Shown piece by piece: positions 23,945 through 32,600 of a stretch of 39,266 bases of DNA. The number at the start of each line of letters is the position of its first letter. Within the stretch, counting starts at the first letter, position 1. Location: positions 1 through 39,266 of the forward strand of contig SIBR01000037.1 of assembly GCA_009695065.1 (NCBI GenBank), read 5' to 3'. Position numbers and translations under genes: made by a program. The notes under the pieces were generated by a model. That model was not told the origin of the DNA and searched no databases. It saw nothing but the letters and a program-made list of their open reading frames with translations. The DNA comes from Opitutus sp. Lineage in GTDB: Bacteria; Verrucomicrobiota; Verrucomicrobiae; Opitutales; Opitutaceae.

Positions 23945-25852
23945 ATGAACGGCGAGCAATTTTGGACGAGCCAGGACGGCCAGATTCTGAGCGTCCGAAA
24001 CAAGGACGACCACACCGTCACGCTCACGCTGGGTTTCTGGCCCCGTCATCCGGCCGAGTTTGAATTTCTCAAGACTCATCTCGCCGCCCTGAAATTCACC
24101 GAGCGCAGCTCGCTGGCCCGCATCGGCATCGAAATGCTCAACCACGGCGGGGCCCGCGTGGACGGCAACCGCCTGGAACTCGAAGCCGACGCTTTTATCT
24201 TCGACGCCAGCTTTCCGAACGCACCCTACTGGAAAAAGCTCATGCGGCTCGGCTCGCCGGTGGGCCGGCTGTTCCATGCGCCCGCCGGGGCCAAACTTTC
24301 GACCGCTGAAATCTGGGCCGCGCTCCAGGAAAACCGGATCAAGCTGCCCAACACCGTCAGCATCGACAGCCTCGGACGCGTTTTCCTCACGCCGCACCAG
24401 CTGAGCTACAGCCTCAGCCAGAAACTCGCCCGGGCCGACTTCGAGCGCATTGTCAGTGGCCACGCGGGCCGCGGTTATCTCGACCGGGTACAGATCCGTC
24501 ACGAGGCTTCCCCGCTTACCATCTCGCCCCGATCGGGCATCCTCACCAGCTGCTCCATGTATTTGCGGGAGCATTTTGTCGTACTGAACCAGGGCGAGGG
24601 AAATTTCGGCATTCACACCAGCGCCGTCGTGCTCGATCCGATCAAGACTTTCGGCACAAACGTGATGCTCGAAATCTACAACACGGGCGACCAGCCGGTG
24701 GTGAATCCCGTCGTGTCCGTCGAGGTTTTCCGCGCGCCCGAGGCCAGCGATTCCACCTTCAAGGCGCTCACCAAAAAACGCACCCGCCTCCTCACGACCG
24801 CCGCCGAGCTCTACCGGTGCCTCGACGAAAATCCCCCCCAAGCCGGCGGCGAAGCGCGGCCACGGACAAAAATCACCGTCCGCGGCCAGACCGGCACGAT
24901 GGACAACCATGCGCTGTTTCTGAAGGCCGGCGACGAACTGAAGAAGATCGTCACCGTCAAAGGCGGCTCGTGCGGCCATCGCACGATGATCCAGGCCCTC
25001 GACGCCGCGCCCGAAAATGCCGACACGCTCGTCCTCGACTATTTTCCGGCGCTGCTGGAGCAGATCGAACTCGTGACCCGGATGGGCGATATCAAGCTCC
25101 GCCGCATCGTCTTTCGCCGCGCCTCGCGCACGCACGGATATTTTCTGTCGAGCGACGCCCATGCCCGGCTCGACACCTTCGACGCCATCGGCGTGCAGGT
25201 CTACTGGTATGACGACCTGACGAAGGATCTTTATCTCCACACCTACAAAAAGGAGCATGGGTTCTTCGTCCGGGAGGAGATCGCCCGCAAATTCCAGGAA
25301 TCGACGTTACTCGCCTTCTACGGCTCGGCCATCGGTCTCGAGCAACAGGATACCGACCGCATCTCCGCCCTGGTCGACAAGCTCACGAATTTCATGGGCG
25401 CGAATCTGGGCGTCCTGACCGGGGGCGGGGGCGGCGTGATGCGCCTCGCGACCGACCAAGCCCGGGGCAAAGGCGCATTGACGGGCGCCTGCTTCCTCGA
25501 ACTCGAAGCCCAACCACCGGAACTCGGCGTGGATTTCTTCAATACCTTTCAGGAATCGTCGCGCCACTTCCGGCAGAAGTGGTTCGAGGCGGCGGATTTT
25601 TGCATCTTCAATGTCGGTGGCGTCGGCACGCTGGAGGAGGTCGGCATCGAGTTGTGCAACCTGAAACTCGGCATCCGGCCGCGCGTGCCCTACGTTTTTT
25701 TCAACGCCAAATTCTGGGGCGATCTCCGACGCCAGCTTCGCACGATGATCGCCACCAAACGAGCCCCCGCCTGGATGGCCGACTACGTCCTCTTCACCGA
25801 CGATCCCGACGAAGTCGTGGCGTTTTACCGGAAGAAACTGCAAGTGCTGTAA
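23945..25852 (+). CDS. Large LOG-like (lysine-decarboxylase-like Rossmann) protein with N-terminal extension
   Basis: A protein of about 635 residues, roughly three times the length of usual LOG-family proteins. The C-terminal 200 residues have the LOG arrangement: LLAFYGSAIGLEQQDTD, then a glycine loop LTGGGGGVMRLATDQAR (about residue 493) and FNVGGVGTLEEVGIELCNLK (about 555). The last replaces the usual PGGxGTxxE proline with valine-glycine but keeps the glutamate. The preceding about 450 residues form at least two further modules: a beta-rich part (IYNTGDQPVVNPVVSVEVFR) and a Rossmann-like part (ADTLVLDYFPALLEQIELVT). I do not recognise either. Known LOG proteins release free cytokinin bases from nucleotides or hydrolyse nucleoside monophosphates; whether this one does is uncertain. 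The ATG at 23945 is the first in the coding stretch. Confidence 0.8.
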   Translation: MNGEQFWTSQDGQILSVRNKDDHTVTLTLGFWPRHPAEFEFLKTHLAALKFTERSSLARIGIEMLNHGGARVDGNRLELEADAFIFDASFPNAPYWKKLMRLGSPVGRLFHAPAGAKLSTAEIWAALQENRIKLPNTVSIDSLGRVFLTPHQLSYSLSQKLARADFERIVSGHAGRGYLDRVQIRHEASPLTISPRSGILTSCSMYLREHFVVLNQGEGNFGIHTSAVVLDPIKTFGTNVMLEIYNTGDQPVVNPVVSVEVFRAPEASDSTFKALTKKRTRLLTTAAELYRCLDENPPQAGGEARPRTKITVRGQTGTMDNHALFLKAGDELKKIVTVKGGSCGHRTMIQALDAAPENADTLVLDYFPALLEQIELVTRMGDIKLRRIVFRRASRTHGYFLSSDAHARLDTFDAIGVQVYWYDDLTKDLYLHTYKKEHGFFVREEIARKFQESTLLAFYGSAIGLEQQDTDRISALVDKLTNFMGANLGVLTGGGGGVMRLATDQARGKGALTGACFLELEAQPPELGVDFFNTFQESSRHFRQKWFEAADFCIFNVGGVGTLEEVGIELCNLKLGIRPRVPYVFFNAKFWGDLRRQLRTMIATKRAPAWMADYVLFTDDPDEVVAFYRKKLQVL

Positions 25853-25928
25853 AGGAATCTTTCCGCCGATGAATGCCGGCCCCACCCCGCCGTCGCAACG
25901 CGGCCTTGCCACCCGCACGCGGCTCTGA

Positions 25929-27233
25929 GTGTTTCGCCACGTGGCTCATTCCGCACCTCCTCGCTCCGTTCTGATCGTCGGCTCCGGCGGCCGTGAACAT
26001 GCGCTCGTCCGGGTGCTGCTGACTTCGCCCGCCAAGCCGCGGGTGGTTTGCGCGCCCGGCAACGCCGGCATCGCGCAGGACGTCGCGTGCTTCCCTGTCG
26101 CGGCCGACGACGTCGCCGCACTCGTCGCACTCGCGCAACGCGAGAAAATCGAATTCGTCGTGGTCGGCCCCGAGGTGCCGCTTTCGCTCGGGCTGGCCGA
26201 CCGCTTGATCGAAGCCGGCATTCCCGTCTACGGCCCCAAGGCCGACGGCGCCCGGCTGGAGGCCTCTAAGATTTTCACCAAGCAACTGCTGCTGAAACAT
26301 GGCATTCCCACTGCGCCAGCCGCGTTTTTCAGCGAAGTGCCCCCGGCGCTCGCCTACCTGGGTACGCGCCAGATCCCGATCGTGATCAAGGCTGACGGAC
26401 TGGCCGCCGGCAAAGGCGTCGTCGTTGCCCAGACCCTGGCCGAGGCCGAGGACGCCGTGCGTAGCATGCTTGAAGGCGGCCGGTTCGGCGCCAGCGGGCA
26501 ACGTATTCTCATCGAAGACTGCCTGTTCGGCGAGGAAACCTCCATCTTGGTCGTCGTCTCTGGAACTGACTACGTCATCCTGCCCACCTCTCAGGATCAC
26601 AAGCGGATCGGCGACGGCGACACCGGTCCGAACACGGGCGGCATGGGCGCCTGTTCGCCGGCCGAGGTGGTGACGCCGGCGCTGTTCGAACGGATCAATC
26701 GCGAAATCGTCCGGCCCTCGGTCAACGCGATTGCCGCCGAAGGCATCGAATTTCGCGGGACGCTGTTCATCGGCATCATGCTCACGCCGACCGGGCCGAG
26801 CGTGATCGAATACAACACCCGCTTCGGCGATCCGGAAACGCAGGTTGTGCTTCCCCGCCTCGCGACGGATCTGCTCGGACTGCTGTGGGCGGCGACTCGT
26901 GGCGAACTGGCGGGAGCCCAACTCGCCGTGAGGCCGGGCCACGCCCTTTGCGTTGTGATCGCCGCGAAAGGATATCCCGATGCATTCGCCAAAGGGGACG
27001 CGATCGCATTTCCGGCCGACCTCCCTTTCGGGGTTTCGATTCTCCACGCGGGCACCACGAAAAACTCCCAGGGGCAGATTGTCACCAACGGGGGAAGGGT
27101 TCTCGGCGTGACCGCACTCGGCCCCACCCTCCGGTCCGCAGCCGCCGCGGCCTATGCCGTGTGCGATCAAATTCAATGCTCCTCGAAATATTTCCGGCGC
27201 GATATCGGTGCCCGCCAGCTCGGCCGCGAATGA
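25929..27233 (+). CDS. purD: Phosphoribosylamine--glycine ligase (GAR synthetase)
   Basis: A protein of 434 residues of the ATP-grasp family. VLIVGSGGREHALVRVL opens the N-domain, followed by EFVVVGPEVPLSLGLADRL and IPIVIKADGLAAGKGVVVAQ (ATP-binding lysine). SQDHKRIGDGDTGPNTGGMG is the family signature, and IEYNTRFGDPETQVVLPRL carries metal ligands. It catalyses the second step of purine synthesis, joining glycine to phosphoribosylamine. The start is a GTG at 25929; another in-frame GTG at 25941 is equally possible. The exported-protein gene downstream overlaps its stop (ATGA, 27230-27233). Glycine-making glyA lies about 1.3 kb further along the same strand. Confidence 0.93.
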   Translation: MFRHVAHSAPPRSVLIVGSGGREHALVRVLLTSPAKPRVVCAPGNAGIAQDVACFPVAADDVAALVALAQREKIEFVVVGPEVPLSLGLADRLIEAGIPVYGPKADGARLEASKIFTKQLLLKHGIPTAPAAFFSEVPPALAYLGTRQIPIVIKADGLAAGKGVVVAQTLAEAEDAVRSMLEGGRFGASGQRILIEDCLFGEETSILVVVSGTDYVILPTSQDHKRIGDGDTGPNTGGMGACSPAEVVTPALFERINREIVRPSVNAIAAEGIEFRGTLFIGIMLTPTGPSVIEYNTRFGDPETQVVLPRLATDLLGLLWAATRGELAGAQLAVRPGHALCVVIAAKGYPDAFAKGDAIAFPADLPFGVSILHAGTTKNSQGQIVTNGGRVLGVTALGPTLRSAAAAAYAVCDQIQCSSKYFRRDIGARQLGRE

Positions 27234-27859
27234 ATCGCACCCTCGGCTTGCTCCTCTGGGTTTTCGCCAGCGCCGTGGTATCCGCCGCGCCGCTGAGCCG
27301 CGATCTTGGCGACCATCTCGTTTATCATCGCATCCACTCCCTGCCCGCGGAACTGCCGGCGACGAAAGCCGCCCGCCCGCAGGCGTATGTCATCGACGTT
27401 CGCTATGCCGAAAGCGATGCCGGTGGGGCGACGGCGCTCCAAGCCTGGATCAGATTCCATGCTACGCCACACACCCCTGTGTTCGTACTCGTCAATGCCG
27501 TGACCGAACCGGCACTGCTGGCACTGCTCGCCGCGCGCGGCGCGGGTCCCAACGTCGTCGTGCTGGGCGCCGTCCACGGGACCTTCGCACCCGACATCGC
27601 CATCGAAATTCCCCCGGAAAACGAACGGCTCGCCTACGATGCGCTTGAGCAGGGGGCCGAGCTCGCCGCCCTGCTGAGCGAGAATGCCGACAAGGTGCGC
27701 AACGATGAGGCCCGCCTCGCGAAGGACCATTCGCCCGAGAACGCCGAACGCTCCGCCGCGAGCAAAGCCGGGAACCGCACCCCGACCCCACCTCTCGATG
27801 CGACGTTGCAACGGGCCGTGCACCTGCACCGCGCGCTCCGCGCCTTGAAGAAAATTTAA
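27230..27859 (+). CDS. Exported protein of unknown function, coupled to purD
   Basis: A protein of 209 residues. It starts with a signal peptide (MNRTLGLLLWVFASAVVSAA, cleavage near residue 20). The mature part has an alternating alpha/beta pattern, with AYVIDVRYAES, HTPVFVLVNA and NVVVLGAVHG suggesting parallel strands as in a rhodanese- or Rossmann-like fold. A charged, probably disordered C-terminus (NADKVRNDEARLAKDHSPEN) follows. I do not recognise the family. Its ATG overlaps the purD stop, so translation is coupled, though its export makes a purine role unlikely. It may instead be an envelope protein carried along by gene order. Confidence 0.75.
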   Translation: MNRTLGLLLWVFASAVVSAAPLSRDLGDHLVYHRIHSLPAELPATKAARPQAYVIDVRYAESDAGGATALQAWIRFHATPHTPVFVLVNAVTEPALLALLAARGAGPNVVVLGAVHGTFAPDIAIEIPPENERLAYDALEQGAELAALLSENADKVRNDEARLAKDHSPENAERSAASKAGNRTPTPPLDATLQRAVHLHRALRALKKI

Positions 27860-27958
27860 GGGGCGCACCACCGACGGCGGGCGCAGGCCCTCCGCTCGCC
27901 GCCTTCGATACTCCGGCTTTGCATTTCGCATCAAACCCTATCCATTCCGAGCCTCACG

Positions 27959-28438
27959 ATGCCTGCATTTGGCCCCATCGTCACGGTATGCACCGCCAAC
28001 ATCTGTCGCAGCCCAATGGCCGCGGCCCTGTTGCAGCACGCCCTCGCCGCCCAACCCGCTCCGTTGCGTTCGCTCAAGGTCATTTCGGCGGGCGTCGCCG
28101 CCCGGAGGGGAGCGCCCGTATCGGAAAACTCCGTCCTGGCCCTGAAGAAAGTGGGGATCGACGTCTCGGGTCATCGTGCGCAACCGCTCACCCAGGAGCT
28201 GCTGGACGAAGCGTTTGCCGTGCTCTGCATGACGGAATCGCACCGTGCGATGATCCAGGTCCAGGCCGAGCCAGTCCCCCGGAATCTGTTTCTCTTTCGC
28301 GAGTTTCTACCCGGCAACGTCGACCAGGAAATCGCGGATCCCTACGGCGGCCCGCTCAAAATCTACGAGGCCTCGCGGGACGAAATGGTCGAGGCGATCC
28401 CCGCGCTCGTCGCGCACCTTAAAACACTCGCCCGCTAG
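27959..28438 (+). CDS. Low-molecular-weight protein tyrosine phosphatase
   Basis: A protein of 159 residues. VCTANICRSPMAAALL is the CX5R phosphatase loop near the N-terminus (nucleophile Cys11, Arg17), and DPYG (Asp127) is the general-acid motif, both diagnostic of LMW-PTP. Related arsenate reductases lack this combination of loop and DPxG motif. It should dephosphorylate protein tyrosine or arginine residues in the cytoplasm. The start at 27959 places the loop at the usual position. It is 61 bases upstream of the earliest possible glyA start. No tyrosine kinase is in the window, so its partner is unknown. Confidence 0.9.
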   Translation: MPAFGPIVTVCTANICRSPMAAALLQHALAAQPAPLRSLKVISAGVAARRGAPVSENSVLALKKVGIDVSGHRAQPLTQELLDEAFAVLCMTESHRAMIQVQAEPVPRNLFLFREFLPGNVDQEIADPYGGPLKIYEASRDEMVEAIPALVAHLKTLAR

Positions 28439-28523
28439 TTTTTGGTTTTCGCGGGGCGGAATATGATTTTCCCTCCCACCCGTCCCACCCTTTCCGTCTT
28501 TGCCGTTTAAAATCGAAATTCTC

Positions 28524-29792
28524 ATGTCCCTCGCCGACACGCCGCTGCGCTCCCTCGATCCTGAAATTCATGCCGCCATCACCGCCGAGCTCACCCGGCA
28601 GCAGGGCCACATCGAGCTGATCGCCTCGGAGAACTTTACCTACCCGGCGGTGATGGAAGCCCAGGGCAGCGTGCTGACGAATAAATATGCCGAGGGTTAT
28701 CCGGGCAAACGCTGGTACGGCGGCTGCGAGCAGGTCGATAAGGTGGAAAACTTGGCGATCGAGCGCGCAAAAAAACTCTTCGGCGCGGAACACGCCAACG
28801 TCCAGCCCCACTCCGGCTCGCAGGCGAATTTTGCCGTCTACACCGCCGTCCTGCAGCCCGGCGACAAAGTGCTGGGCATGAATCTCAGCCACGGCGGCCA
28901 CCTCACCCACGGCAACCCCGCCAACTTTTCCGGCAAGCTCTACAATTTCTGCCAGTACGGCGTCCGCGAGGATTCAGGCCTGATCGACTACGACGACCTT
29001 GCCGCGGTCGCCCAGCGGGAAAAGCCGAAGATGATCACGGTGGGCGCGAGCGCCTATTCCCGGGTGATCGATTTTGCGCGTATGGGCGAGATCGCCCGCA
29101 GCGTCGGCGCATTTCTTTTCGCCGACATCGCTCACATCGCGGGCCTCGTGGCCTCGGGCATTCATCCGTCGCCGGTGCCGCACGCGGATTTCGTCACCAC
29201 CACGACGCACAAGACGCTCCGCGGCCCCCGCGGCGGCCTGATCCTGTGCCGTGCGGCGCACGCGAAGGCCATCGATTCGGCCATGTTTCCCGGCGGCCAG
29301 GGCGGACCGCTCATGCACGTGATCGCAGCCAAGGCCGTTTGTTTCGCAGAGTGCCTGAAGCCCGGATTCAAGACCTACTCGGAACAGATCGTGAAGAATT
29401 CCCGTGCCCTAGCCGCGGCCATGACCTCCCGGGGCTACAAGATCGTTTCCGGCGGCACCGAGAATCATCTCATGCTCGTCGATCTGCGGCCCAAGTTTCC
29501 CGAACTCACCGCGAAAAAAGCCCAGGAGACGCTCGATCTCGCCCACATCACGTGCAATAAAAACACCGTCCCGTTCGAGACACGCAGCCCGTTTCAAGCG
29601 TCTGGCATCCGCCTCGGCACACCGGCCGTTACCACCCGCGGCTTTGTCGAAAGCGACATGAACGAGATCGCCGCGTGCATCGACGCCGTGCTCGGCGTCA
29701 TTGGCACGCCGACGGAGGCCAATGTGATTTCCGAGGTCAAGCAGCGGGTCGCCGCCCTGACCGGTCGGTATCCCCTGCCCTACCGGATGTAG
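28524..29792 (+). CDS. glyA: Serine hydroxymethyltransferase
   Basis: A protein of 422 residues of fold-type I PLP enzymes. [20 protein letters not shown] and [20 protein letters not shown] are hallmark N-terminal segments. The PLP-binding Lys230 sits in [13 protein letters not shown], and [20 protein letters not shown] is the C-terminal signature. It converts serine and tetrahydrofolate to glycine and methylene-THF, supplying glycine for PurD and one-carbon units. The ATG at 28524 fits the family; an in-frame TTG at 28500 is less likely. An imperfectly placed inverted repeat (TACCGGA 29781-29787, TCCGGTA 29794-29800) spans the stop codon without a T-run, so it is not called as a terminator. 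Confidence 0.95.
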   Translation: MSLADTPLRSLDPEIHAAITAELTRQQGHIELIASENFTYPAVMEAQGSVLTNKYAEGYPGKRWYGGCEQVDKVENLAIERAKKLFGAEHANVQPHSGSQANFAVYTAVLQPGDKVLGMNLSHGGHLTHGNPANFSGKLYNFCQYGVREDSGLIDYDDLAAVAQREKPKMITVGASAYSRVIDFARMGEIARSVGAFLFADIAHIAGLVASGIHPSPVPHADFVTTTTHKTLRGPRGGLILCRAAHAKAIDSAMFPGGQGGPLMHVIAAKAVCFAECLKPGFKTYSEQIVKNSRALAAAMTSRGYKIVSGGTENHLMLVDLRPKFPELTAKKAQETLDLAHITCNKNTVPFETRSPFQASGIRLGTPAVTTRGFVESDMNEIAACIDAVLGVIGTPTEANVISEVKQRVAALTGRYPLPYRM

Positions 29793-29985
29793 TTCCGGTA
29801 CCGCGGCGATCGTCCCGAATCCGGCCCGCCAGTCGGGCGGCAGGAACGTCAGATAATTTGCGTCGCGGCCCGGACAATTCCGTACCGCGACCACGGCTTG
29901 CCCGCGCGAACCGACGAAGTCGTTACAACCTTTCGTTTGCGCCTTGGCGTCGACCAGGGAACACTCTTGGGTTTCGCGCCTCATC

Positions 29986-31317
29986 GTGTCCAACGTCCTA
30001 CCTCCCTCCCCCGTGCCCGCGCCACGCCGGCTCTCGCTCGGGGTGATCTTCCTCACGCTCTACATCGATCTCATCGGGTTCTCGATCATCTTCCCGCTTG
30101 GGCCGGACCTGATGGAATACTACCTGAAGCTCGAGGGTCGGACGGGCGCCCTCGGCTGGTTGCTCGCACAAACCGACGCCCTCGCGCGCGCGTTCCAAAT
30201 CGACAACTACGCCCCCGTGCTCTTCGGCGGGGTGCTGAGTTCGTTCTTCTCAATCCTGCAATTCATCTTCGCGCCCTTCTGGGGCGCCGTCAGCGACCGC
30301 CGGGGACGACGCGGTGTGCTTTTAATGACCGTCACCGGCACCGCCCTGAGCTATCTGGTGTGGGTTTGCAGCGGCTCGTTCTGGCTCTTCCTGCTTTCAC
30401 GCATTGTGAGCGGCGCCTTTAGCGGCAACCTTTCGGTCGCGACTGCCGCCGTGGCCGATGTGACTTCGCGTGAAGACCGCTCCAAGGCCATGGGCCTGGT
30501 CGGCGCCGCGTTCGGCCTCGGGCTGGTCACCGGCCCGACGCTGGGGGCAATCACGGCTCACGTCAACCTGCTCACTTACTACCCGTCGCTCGAGCGATTC
30601 GGCATCAACCCGTTTTCAGTCCCGGCGCTCGTTGCGTTTGCGCTGTGCCTGGTCAACCTCGTGTGGATCGCGACGCGCTTCCCCGAGACGCTCACGCCCG
30701 CCACTCGCTCGGAAGCCCGCGAGCCCCGGCTGCGCAATCCGCTGAGCGCGATCTTCGGCCTCAAGGACCCGGCCGTCCGCCGCGCGAATCTCGTGGCGTT
30801 CGTGTTCTCGATCGCGTTCGTGGCCATGGAGTCGGCCCTCACCTTCCTCGCCACCAAACGCTTCGGCTACACCGTGCGGGAAAACGGCATGCTGCTCGGT
30901 TTTCTCGGACTGTGCGCGATCGTCACCCAAGGCTACATCGTCCGCAAACTACTCAAAGTCGCCGACGAAATCCGCGTGCTCACGTTCGGCCTCGCCTTCA
31001 CCGCGGTGGGTTTGCTCGTCATCGCCTACGCCGGACAGCCGTGGATGCTTTATGTCGGCCTCGCCGCCCTCGCCCTCGGCTCCGGTCTCGTCAATCCGTC
31101 CACGAGCGGACTCATCTCGCTCTATGCCGGCGCGGAGGAGCAGGGCCGCGTGCTCGGCATCTTTCGCTCCCTCAGTTCGCTGGCGCGGGCCATCACGCCC
31201 GTGCTGGCGGGCATCGCCTTCTGGCGGTTTGGTTCCGCGAGCGTATTTGTCGGCGGCGCCGTTTTGTCCGTGGTGGCGCTTGCCATTGGGGTCGGGTTGC
31301 CCAAGCCGGTAAAATGA
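29986..31317 (+). CDS. MFS transporter (TetA/DHA1-like drug:proton antiporter type)
   Basis: A 12-helix membrane protein of about 443 residues. The first helix SLGVIFLTLYIDLIGFSIIF resembles the TetA/DHA1 group. Motif A in the 2-3 loop is APFWGAVSDRRGRRGVLL, and the central loop (about 230-250) is charged. LGSGLVNPSTSGLISLYAGA in the second half resembles late motifs of tetracycline/multidrug exporters. A GTG at 29986 is chosen because the transmembrane part starts about 15 residues later; a TTG at 29944 is the other option. The next gene overlaps its stop (ATGA, 31314-31317). Substrate is unknown. Confidence 0.88.
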   Translation: MSNVLPPSPVPAPRRLSLGVIFLTLYIDLIGFSIIFPLGPDLMEYYLKLEGRTGALGWLLAQTDALARAFQIDNYAPVLFGGVLSSFFSILQFIFAPFWGAVSDRRGRRGVLLMTVTGTALSYLVWVCSGSFWLFLLSRIVSGAFSGNLSVATAAVADVTSREDRSKAMGLVGAAFGLGLVTGPTLGAITAHVNLLTYYPSLERFGINPFSVPALVAFALCLVNLVWIATRFPETLTPATRSEAREPRLRNPLSAIFGLKDPAVRRANLVAFVFSIAFVAMESALTFLATKRFGYTVRENGMLLGFLGLCAIVTQGYIVRKLLKVADEIRVLTFGLAFTAVGLLVIAYAGQPWMLYVGLAALALGSGLVNPSTSGLISLYAGAEEQGRVLGIFRSLSSLARAITPVLAGIAFWRFGSASVFVGGAVLSVVALAIGVGLPKPVK

Positions 31318-32564
31318 ACCCAGCCGGCAGACCAACAAGGTCTCAACCCGGGGAAAATCGAAACGGGTTTGGCCAGTATTCCGCGCCGCGTTTTCTATCG
31401 ATCGCACTCTGCCTGCTGGTCCTCACGGGTTGTTCGGTCATCCCGTTCCGCCGCGAACCGCCGCGGCCCGGCCGGACCACGTTGAAATCGCCGTTGATCG
31501 AGCTGCCGGCGCACAACGTCGGCAATTTTCTTTTGCTCGAAACGAAATGGGATCGCTCCGGCCCCTATCGCTTTCTCATCGATACGGGCTCTTCGGTCAC
31601 GCTCGTGACTCCCGCCCTCGCCCGCCGCTATCCCAGCAAAGCGCTGCCGCCCCCGAGCGCCCCGCGGGTCCGCGTCGCCGCGGCTGACGGCGCGGTGACC
31701 GAACTGACGGCGGGCTGGCTGCGTCATCTGGCGCTGGGTGACGCCCACTTCGACAATGTACCGGTGCTGCTCTACGATTGCGCCGCGCTCTCGGCTCACC
31801 TCGGCATGCGCATCGACGGCGTGCTCGGTTTTCCGTTGTTTCGCGAAATCTTGCTGACGCTGGACTACCCCGGCAGTCGCATCCGGCTGCAACCCGCCCG
31901 CAACGCTCCGCTGGTCCCGGGTTCGACGGTGCCGTTCGATGACGCGCTGAAAACGCCCGTCATTCATATCGGCCTCGGCGATCGTTCGCTGATCGCGCTG
32001 ATCGACTCGGGCAGCGACGCCGGTTTGAGCCTCAATCCCCTGGGGATGAAGCCCCGCTTCAGCTCCGGGCCGCGCCCCGGCGGGACCGTTGGCACAATCG
32101 CCGGCGACCGGACTCAGCAGATCGGACGGCTGGCCGACAACCTGACGATCGGCGGTTATGTCATGCCGGAGCCGATCGTTGAACTCACCGACGAACTTTC
32201 CACGATCGGCGGCGGCGTGCTGAAACATTTTACCGTCACCTTCGATCAGGAGCGCGACCGCGTGACGTTTTACCGGGAGTCCCGGGATTCGATCCCGACC
32301 GGGTCGTGGCGCAGCGCCGGTGTGAGCTTCAGCAAGACGCCAGCTTACTGGAAGATCGCCGGCATCGTCCCTAACTCACCCGCCGAAGCCGCCGAGCTGC
32401 GGCGCGGCGAGCTGGTCACTCGCATCAATGGCGAGCCGGTCGCGAACTGGGACCTACCCCGCTACGACCAGCTCATCGCCACTGCCCGCGAAATCACCTT
32501 CAGCCTGCTCAACGGCAACCACGAAACCCCGAAGACGGTCGCGGTTTTCGACCTAGTGCCCTAA
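31314..32564 (+). CDS. Lipoprotein with two aspartyl-protease motifs and a PDZ domain
   Basis: A protein of 416 residues. A lipoprotein signal ends in the lipobox LVLTGC (Cys40). Two retropepsin-like segments follow: FLIDTGSSVTLVT (Asp90) and ALIDSGSDAGLSL (Asp231), giving the pair of D-T/S-G motifs of a clan AA aspartyl protease on one chain. A C-terminal PDZ-like domain starts near residue 345 (KIAGIVPNSPAEAAELRRGE). This architecture resembles bacterial retropepsin-like plus PDZ proteins, and it should sit at the membrane facing the periplasm. Activity and substrate are not shown. Translational coupling to the MFS transporter is clear from the ATGA overlap, but the functional link is unknown. 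It is convergent with rsmB. Confidence 0.82.
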   Translation: MNPAGRPTRSQPGENRNGFGQYSAPRFLSIALCLLVLTGCSVIPFRREPPRPGRTTLKSPLIELPAHNVGNFLLLETKWDRSGPYRFLIDTGSSVTLVTPALARRYPSKALPPPSAPRVRVAAADGAVTELTAGWLRHLALGDAHFDNVPVLLYDCAALSAHLGMRIDGVLGFPLFREILLTLDYPGSRIRLQPARNAPLVPGSTVPFDDALKTPVIHIGLGDRSLIALIDSGSDAGLSLNPLGMKPRFSSGPRPGGTVGTIAGDRTQQIGRLADNLTIGGYVMPEPIVELTDELSTIGGGVLKHFTVTFDQERDRVTFYRESRDSIPTGSWRSAGVSFSKTPAYWKIAGIVPNSPAEAAELRRGELVTRINGEPVANWDLPRYDQLIATAREITFSLLNGNHETPKTVAVFDLVP

Positions 32565-32600
32565 AAAAACCTCGCTGGCCTGCCCCGCCGTCGGGGACCA

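Noticed and set aside
23918..25258. Minus-strand frame of 446 codons opposite the LOG-like gene
   Set aside because: No recognisable domain; the glycine-loop motifs and gene spacing support the plus strand.
29781..29800. Inverted repeat across the glyA stop codon as a terminator
   Set aside because: The seven-base stem is perfect, but no T-run follows on either strand.
29793..29985. Open minus-strand stretch between glyA and the MFS gene as a small gene
   Set aside because: The frame continues unchanged into glyA antisense and has no fitting start or recognised motif; probably leader sequence.
32565..32600. Terminator between the protease gene and rsmB
   Set aside because: A five-base stem exists, but the T-run on the minus strand is about 13 bases away from it.
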